Positions 41,369-46,223 of a stretch of 46,223 bases of DNA are shown here, in pieces (position 1 is the stretch's first letter; each line of letters starts with the position of its first letter). The notes beneath the pieces were generated by a model. It made no database searches. It had not been told where the DNA came from and was given only the letters and a program-made list of their open reading frames with translations. The position numbers and the translations under genes were made by a program. The DNA is from an uncultured Pelagibacteraceae bacterium (GTDB lineage Bacteria; Pseudomonadota; Alphaproteobacteria; Pelagibacterales; Pelagibacteraceae). The DNA is taken from the NCBI GenBank assembly GCA_902577285.1, contig CACGYL010000007.1, positions 1 through 46,223 of the forward strand, given 5' to 3'.

Positions 41369-43306
41369 ATGAACAAGATTTTATCACAAGCTATTAGGAA
41401 AGCTGTCTCTGATTATACGCCAGGTGTGAATCAAGACCCTAAAGATAGAAGATTAGATTTATTTTCTTTAAATAGTGAAACAGAATTATTTCAAAATTCC
41501 AAAGGCATAACAATCAAAATTGACAGAAGCAAAGATGATAACTTAACTGATTTCGGTAAAGCTACTCTAAAAGACAGATACCTAGGTGCGAACGAGTCTT
41601 TCCAAGATTTATTTGCTAGAGTAGCAAGTCATTATGCAGATGATAATTTACATGCTCAAAGACTTTATAATTATATTAGCAATTTGTGGTTTATGCCTGC
41701 AACTCCGGTTTTATCAAATGGAGGAACAACAAGAGGGCTACCGATATCTTGTTTTTTAAATGAAGCTAGCGATAGTCTTAACGGTATTCTTGACCTATGG
41801 AGTGAGAATGTTTGGCTTGCTGCAAGAGGTGGTGGTATCGGAAGTTACTGGGGCAATCTTAGATCTATAGGTGAAAAAATTGGAAGAGTTGGAAAAACAT
41901 CAGGAATAATTCCTTTTATTAAAGTAATGGACTCATTAACAATGGCAATAAGTCAAGGCTCACTTAGAAGAGGATCTGCTGCTTGTTACATTCCTATAGA
42001 TCATCCAGAAATTGAGGAGTTTATTGAAATGAGAAGACCTACTGGAGGAGACCCAAATAGAAAATCATTAAATCTACATCATGGTGTTTTAGTTTCGGAT
42101 GCCTTTATGAGAGCTGTTGAGCTTGATGAGCAATGGGGATTAAAAAGTCCAAAAGATGGCGCAGTTCAAGCAACTGTTTCTGCAAGAAATTTATGGATAA
42201 GATTATTAACAGCTAGAATTGAAACAGGAGAACCATACATTGTTTTCATTGATACTGTTAATAGACAAATTCCCCAACATCATAAACTAGCTGGTTTAAA
42301 CGTTAAAACTTCAAATCTTTGTAGTGAGATAACACTTCCAACTGGAATTGATAAAGACGGAAGAGATAGAACTGCTGTATGTTGCCTATCATCACTAAAT
42401 GTTGAAAAATATGATGAGTGGAAAGATGATGAAAATTTTATTCAAGATGTCATGAGATTTCTAGATAACGTTATGACTGATTTCATAGAAAATGCACCTG
42501 AACAATTTAGTGATGCAACATACTCAGCAATGAGAGAACGAAGTGTAGGATTAGGTGTAATGGGACTACATTCTTATTATCAAAAGAAAATGATCCCAAT
42601 CGAGTCTGTTATGAGCAAATCTTGGAATAAAAAGATATTTGAACATATTCACAAATATGTAGATAAGGCGTCAAAAGATTTAGCTGAGGAAAGAGGACCA
42701 TGTCCTGATGCGGCAGATTATGGTATTATGGAAAGGTTTTCTAATAAAACTGCGATAGCACCTACCGCATCTATATCTATTATATGCGGTGGAACATCTC
42801 CTGGTGTTGAGCCAATTGCTGCAAATAGCTTCACACATAAAACACTTTCAGGATCATTTAATGTGCGTAATAAATATTTAAGAAAATTATTGGAAAAACA
42901 TGGAAAGGACACAGATGAAGTTTGGTCAAGCATTACAACTAACCAAGGGTCTGTTTCACATTTAGATTTCTTAACTCAAGATGAAAAAGACGTTTTTAAA
43001 ACAGCTTTTGAATTAGATCAAAGATGGCTCGTAGATTTAAGTGCGGATAGAACACCTCACATTTCTCAAGCTCAATCTATTAACTTATTTTTACCTGCAG
43101 ACGTACATAAAAGGGATTTGCATCAAATTCACTTCCAAGCTTGGAAGAAAGGTTTGAAGAGTCTTTATTACTGCAGGTCTAAATCAATACAGCGTGCTGA
43201 AAATGTTAATGATGCAAACTCAACAGACATTGCAGCAAACGTATATAAATCCAAAGAAGAAAATAATAACCAACAAGATTATGAGGAGTGTTTATCGTGT
43301 CAGTAG
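41369..43306 (+). CDS. nrdA: Class I ribonucleotide reductase, alpha subunit
   Basis: 645 residues. It reduces ribonucleoside diphosphates to deoxy forms. Catalytic residues are all present: Cys128 ('PISCFL'), the Asn316-Cys318-Glu320 trio ('NLCSEITLP'), the second redox Cys at 338/339 ('VCCLSSLN'), and the C-terminal thioredoxin-accepting pair Cys641/Cys644 ('ECLSCQ'). The N-terminus enters the ten-stranded barrel directly and I see no ATP-cone domain. The ribosome site GGAG precedes the ATG. The 3' end overlaps nrdB. Confidence 0.95.
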   Translation: MNKILSQAIRKAVSDYTPGVNQDPKDRRLDLFSLNSETELFQNSKGITIKIDRSKDDNLTDFGKATLKDRYLGANESFQDLFARVASHYADDNLHAQRLYNYISNLWFMPATPVLSNGGTTRGLPISCFLNEASDSLNGILDLWSENVWLAARGGGIGSYWGNLRSIGEKIGRVGKTSGIIPFIKVMDSLTMAISQGSLRRGSAACYIPIDHPEIEEFIEMRRPTGGDPNRKSLNLHHGVLVSDAFMRAVELDEQWGLKSPKDGAVQATVSARNLWIRLLTARIETGEPYIVFIDTVNRQIPQHHKLAGLNVKTSNLCSEITLPTGIDKDGRDRTAVCCLSSLNVEKYDEWKDDENFIQDVMRFLDNVMTDFIENAPEQFSDATYSAMRERSVGLGVMGLHSYYQKKMIPIESVMSKSWNKKIFEHIHKYVDKASKDLAEERGPCPDAADYGIMERFSNKTAIAPTASISIICGGTSPGVEPIAANSFTHKTLSGSFNVRNKYLRKLLEKHGKDTDEVWSSITTNQGSVSHLDFLTQDEKDVFKTAFELDQRWLVDLSADRTPHISQAQSINLFLPADVHKRDLHQIHFQAWKKGLKSLYYCRSKSIQRAENVNDANSTDIAANVYKSKEENNNQQDYEECLSCQ

Positions 43307-44304
43307 CAGAAAAAATAAATAAAGAAATAATTCAACCAAAAAAAATGGGTTTACTAGTTGAGAACCCAGTTTACAAACCTTTTAGATATCCATGGTGTTA
43401 TGATGCTTGGTTAACTCAACAGAGAATTCATTGGTTGCCTGAAGAAGTTCCATTAGGAGATGATGTAAGAGATTGGCAAAAAAACTTATCACAACCAGAA
43501 AAAAATTTATTAACTCAAATTTTTAGATTTTTTACTCAAGCTGATGTTGAAGTTAACAATTGTTACTTAAGACACTACACAACAGTATTTAAACCAACTG
43601 AAGTACTAATGATGATGACTGCATTCGCATCTATGGAAACTGTTCACGTTGCAGCTTATTCACATCTACTTGATACAATTGGAATGCCAGAGTCTGAATA
43701 TTCGGCTTTCATGAAGTACAAAGAAATGAAGGATAAATATGATTACATGCAAGGTTTTAATGTAAATTCAAAAGAAGATATTGCAAAAACAGTCGCTGTA
43801 TTTAGTGCATTCACTGAAGGTTTACAATTATTCGCAAGTTTTGCCATCTTACTTAACTTCCCAAGACATAATAAGATGAAGGGTATGGGCCAAATTGTTA
43901 CTTGGTCAGTAAGAGATGAAACACTTCACTGTAATTCAATGATCAGAGTCTTTAAAGAGTTTATTAAAGAAAACCCTGAAATATGGACACCAAAACTTAA
44001 AAAAGAACTTTATGAGGCATGCAGAACTATTGTTGAGCATGAAGACTCTTTTATTGATTTAGCTTTCGAAATGGGACCTATGGAAGGTTTAACAGCAAAA
44101 GAGGTTAAAGAATATATAAGGTTTATTGCAAACAGAAGATTAGATCAGTTAGGCTTAGAACCCATTTATGATGTTCAAAAAAATCCACTGACTTGGCTTG
44201 ATACAATGTTAAATGCAGTTGAACACATGAACTTCTTTGAGGGTAGGGCTACAGAGTATTCAAAGGCTTCCACAAGAGGATCTTGGACCGAAGCTTTTTC
44301 TTAA
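43297..44304 (+). CDS. nrdB: Class I ribonucleotide reductase, beta subunit
   Basis: 335 residues from the GTG at 43297, chosen over GTG 43288 because GAGGAG at 43283-43288 is then correctly spaced. The di-metal carboxylate set is present: Asp83, Glu114, His117, Glu174, Glu208 and His211, and the radical Tyr121 follows the 'ETVH' helix. It supplies the tyrosyl or metal-centred radical to NrdA. It overlaps the nrdA stop by ten bases, implying coupled translation. No ATP cone is fused to its N-terminus. Confidence 0.94.
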   Translation: MSVAEKINKEIIQPKKMGLLVENPVYKPFRYPWCYDAWLTQQRIHWLPEEVPLGDDVRDWQKNLSQPEKNLLTQIFRFFTQADVEVNNCYLRHYTTVFKPTEVLMMMTAFASMETVHVAAYSHLLDTIGMPESEYSAFMKYKEMKDKYDYMQGFNVNSKEDIAKTVAVFSAFTEGLQLFASFAILLNFPRHNKMKGMGQIVTWSVRDETLHCNSMIRVFKEFIKENPEIWTPKLKKELYEACRTIVEHEDSFIDLAFEMGPMEGLTAKEVKEYIRFIANRRLDQLGLEPIYDVQKNPLTWLDTMLNAVEHMNFFEGRATEYSKASTRGSWTEAFS

Positions 44305-44306
44305 AA

Positions 44307-45431
44307 TTATCTTTGATTTAATTGAAGAACCCTACGGTGTTTGCTACCTTTGTAGCTTGCTAATGGCCTGATTAGCTTATTAGCAGCATGTTGTTCTATA
44401 ATATGAGCAGACCAGCCTGTAATTCTTGAAATTACAAATATTGGCGTGAAAAAGTCAGTATCAAAACCCATTAAATGATATGTGGGTCCAGTAGGGTAGT
44501 CCACGTTGGGATGAATATTTTTTCTATCAATCATCACTTTTTCTACTATGTCATAAATTTTTTCAAATTTTTTGTCTTTCTTAATTTTAGCAACTTTACC
44601 AAAATATTCTCTCATTGTTGGAACTCTAGAATCTCCACTTTTATAAACTCGATGACCAAAACCCATAACAACATCTTTATTGTCTAAAGCTTTATTGATC
44701 CATTTAAGTGCATTTTCAGGTTTTTTAATTTTATTCATCATGTGCATTACCTCTTCGTTAGCACCTCCATGAAGAGGGCCTTTTAAACTTGCTATAGCAC
44801 CAGTAATTGCTCCATGAATGTCTGATAGACTACTTGTTATAGTTCTTGCTGTAAAAGTTGAAACATTAAAACTATGTTCAGCATATAAAATAAGAGATAC
44901 ATCAAATGCTTTTACAATATCTTTGTTTGGAACTTTTCCAAAACACATATGAAAAAAATTTTCTGAAAAGGATAGATTTTTTTTTGGTGGAATAATTTTT
45001 TTTCCTTTTCTTGCTCTATAAAAAGCCGCAAGAGCAACAGGCGTCTTTGCAAAAATTCTCATTACTTTTCGCATGTTTGCTTTGGGCGAGTTGTCTTTGG
45101 TTTCTTTATCTTCAAGTCCCATAATGCTAACCGTAGTTCTGGCCACATCCATAGGGTGAGCTTTTTTAGGAAATTTTTTAATATCATCTAATAATGTTTT
45201 AGATAATTTTCTCTCTTTTCTTTCATCGTTTTCAAATTTTTTTAATTGTTTTTTAGTTGGTAGCTCACCATTGAGGATTAAATAAGCGACCTCTTCAAAT
45301 TTACATTTCGAACATAAATCTTGAGCGGCGTATCCTCTATAAGTCAAAGAATTAATTTCTGGCATTACTTTGGAAACTTCTGTTTCGTCAACAACTATAC
45401 CTAGTAACCCTTTTTTGATATCATCACTCAT
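44307..45431 (-). CDS. prpC: 2-Methylcitrate synthase / citrate synthase family
   Basis: 374 residues, the length of PrpC-type rather than large TCA citrate synthases. Family catalytic segments are 'GPLHGGANEEVMHMM' and 'VMGFGHRVYKSGDSR', and 'FTPIFVISRITGWSAHIIEQ' near the end. It condenses propionyl-CoA (or acetyl-CoA) with oxaloacetate. Its partner prpB precedes it with a one-base overlap (TAATG), which supports the methylcitrate role. The gene is convergent with nrdB across two bases. Confidence 0.92.
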   Translation of the reverse strand: MSDDIKKGLLGIVVDETEVSKVMPEINSLTYRGYAAQDLCSKCKFEEVAYLILNGELPTKKQLKKFENDERKERKLSKTLLDDIKKFPKKAHPMDVARTTVSIMGLEDKETKDNSPKANMRKVMRIFAKTPVALAAFYRARKGKKIIPPKKNLSFSENFFHMCFGKVPNKDIVKAFDVSLILYAEHSFNVSTFTARTITSSLSDIHGAITGAIASLKGPLHGGANEEVMHMMNKIKKPENALKWINKALDNKDVVMGFGHRVYKSGDSRVPTMREYFGKVAKIKKDKKFEKIYDIVEKVMIDRKNIHPNVDYPTGPTYHLMGFDTDFFTPIFVISRITGWSAHIIEQHAANKLIRPLASYKGSKHRRVLQLNQR

Positions 45432-46223
45432 TATTCATGCCCATCTGTATTAAAATTATAAATCTTTTCGTCTAAAGCATTATATTTTTCGTATTCTACT
45501 AAATCATATAATCTTTTCCGCGTTTGCATTTTATCAATAATATTGTTTTGATGTCCATCAGCAAAAATGGCACGTAAACCATCTTCAACATTTTTCATTG
45601 CTAGTCTTTGAGTAGAAACAGGGTAAATAACTATATTATATCCTAAGTCTTCAAGTTGCTTATAATTGAGTAATTTTGATTTTCCAAACTCTGTCATGTT
45701 TGCTAAAAGATAACAATCAAGCGATTTTCTAACAAATTCAAATTCCTTCTCATCTTCTAGAGCTTCTGGAAATATTACCTCAGCACCTGCATCAATATAA
45801 GCCTTACATCTATCAATCATGCTTTCAATTCCTTCAACACTTTTTGCATCAGATCTTGCTATAATCTTAAAATTTTTATCTTTTTTTGAGGACACACATT
45901 CTTTTATCTTATCAACCATTTTTTCTTTTGAGATAAGTTCTTTGTTATCTAAATGGCCACATCTTTTCTGTTCAATCTGATCTTCCAAATGAACGGCAGC
46001 AACTCCAAATTCTTCAAATGTTTCAATTGTTTCTTTACATGATTTAAATCCAGTATCAATATCAACAATTGTTGGTAGATTTGTTACTCTAGAAATTAAA
46101 TAAGATCGAGTGCTAACATCTTGAAGAGTTGTTAAACCTATATCTGGAAATCCTAAATCATTTGCCATTACTCCACCTGACACATAGACTGCATCGTAGC
46201 CTATTTCTTCTATCAATTTAGCT
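45431..46223 (-). CDS. prpB: 2-Methylisocitrate lyase, 5'-truncated by window
   Basis: The frame stays open to the window edge (the TTG at 46216 is internal), so about 25-30 N-terminal residues are missing. The lyase signature 'KRCGH' is present with Cys as the acid catalyst, and 'YDAVYVSGGVMANDLGFPDIGL' is the first strand region. 'DIDTGF' carries the Mg ligand. It splits 2-methylisocitrate to pyruvate and succinate. A phosphonomutase-like relative is possible but the pairing with prpC argues for methylisocitrate lyase. Confidence 0.92.
   Translation of the reverse strand, partial: AKLIEEIGYDAVYVSGGVMANDLGFPDIGLTTLQDVSTRSYLISRVTNLPTIVDIDTGFKSCKETIETFEEFGVAAVHLEDQIEQKRCGHLDNKELISKEKMVDKIKECVSSKKDKNFKIIARSDAKSVEGIESMIDRCKAYIDAGAEVIFPEALEDEKEFEFVRKSLDCYLLANMTEFGKSKLLNYKQLEDLGYNIVIYPVSTQRLAMKNVEDGLRAIFADGHQNNIIDKMQTRKRLYDLVEYEKYNALDEKIYNFNTDGHE

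Overview
This window looks like a SAR11-type (Pelagibacterales) marine alphaproteobacterial chromosome. The sequence is strongly AT-rich, coding density is very high, adjacent genes often overlap by 1-9 bases, and divergent start codons lie as little as 11 bp apart. Gene content fits: many solute-binding-protein transporters (two TRAP systems, one TctCBA system, one ABC system), a fused SpeD-SpeE, an alphaproteobacterial-style omega subunit with a long tail, and methylcitrate genes. The lineage is inferred from style and content; no 16S or other marker is present. I see no phage, insertion sequence, CRISPR array or integrase.

Layout. 1-5925: the end of a glutathione S-transferase gene, a CAU-anticodon tRNA, adenine phosphoribosyltransferase (minus), then a tightly coupled plus-strand operon mtnP - Fe(II)/2-oxoglutarate dioxygenase - mtnA - sulfatase/phosphonate-monoester-hydrolase-like enzyme - small membrane protein. 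5906-15023: a catabolic region with a TRAP transporter (membrane genes on minus, binding protein on plus), FAH-family hydrolase, two-domain extradiol dioxygenase, flavin hydroxylase, BKACE enzyme and an aldolase-dehydrogenase fusion. 15094-19215: SpeD-SpeE fusion, then an ABC importer (binding protein and two permeases, no ATPase) and a nitrilase-family amidase. 19212-21318: DUF6165-like protein, family 9 glycosyltransferase, TauE/SafE permease. 21323-25866: AbrB-type membrane protein, a complete TctC-TctB-TctA transporter and an unknown membrane protein. 25876-32495: glycosyltransferase, thioredoxin-like protein, gamma- and beta-carbonic-anhydrase-like proteins, PNPOx-like flavoprotein, hydroxyisobutyrate-dehydrogenase-like protein, MFS permease and rpoZ. 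32497-39754: CoA-transferase diverging from a TRAP transporter followed by malonyl-CoA decarboxylase (a probable malonate module), then dusA and another TauE/SafE protein. 39755-46223: phosphomannomutase/phosphoglucomutase, nrdA-nrdB, and prpC-prpB (prpB cut by the window end).

How the genes may work together. Spermidine synthesis by the SpeD-SpeE fusion releases methylthioadenosine, the substrate of MtnP and then MtnA; the fate of methylthioribulose-1-phosphate is not obvious because mtnB/C/D are absent here, and a class II aldolase fusion in the window is a candidate. The malonate module and the methylcitrate genes both feed acyl-CoA carbon into central metabolism.

The most striking structural signal is in the transporters. 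In three unrelated families (ABC, TctCBA, TRAP) a perfect inverted repeat lies exactly at the junction between the binding-protein gene and the first membrane gene. In two of them it is a textbook intrinsic terminator that overlaps, or directly abuts, the start codon of the membrane gene. This suggests a shared strategy for making abundant binding protein and little permease.
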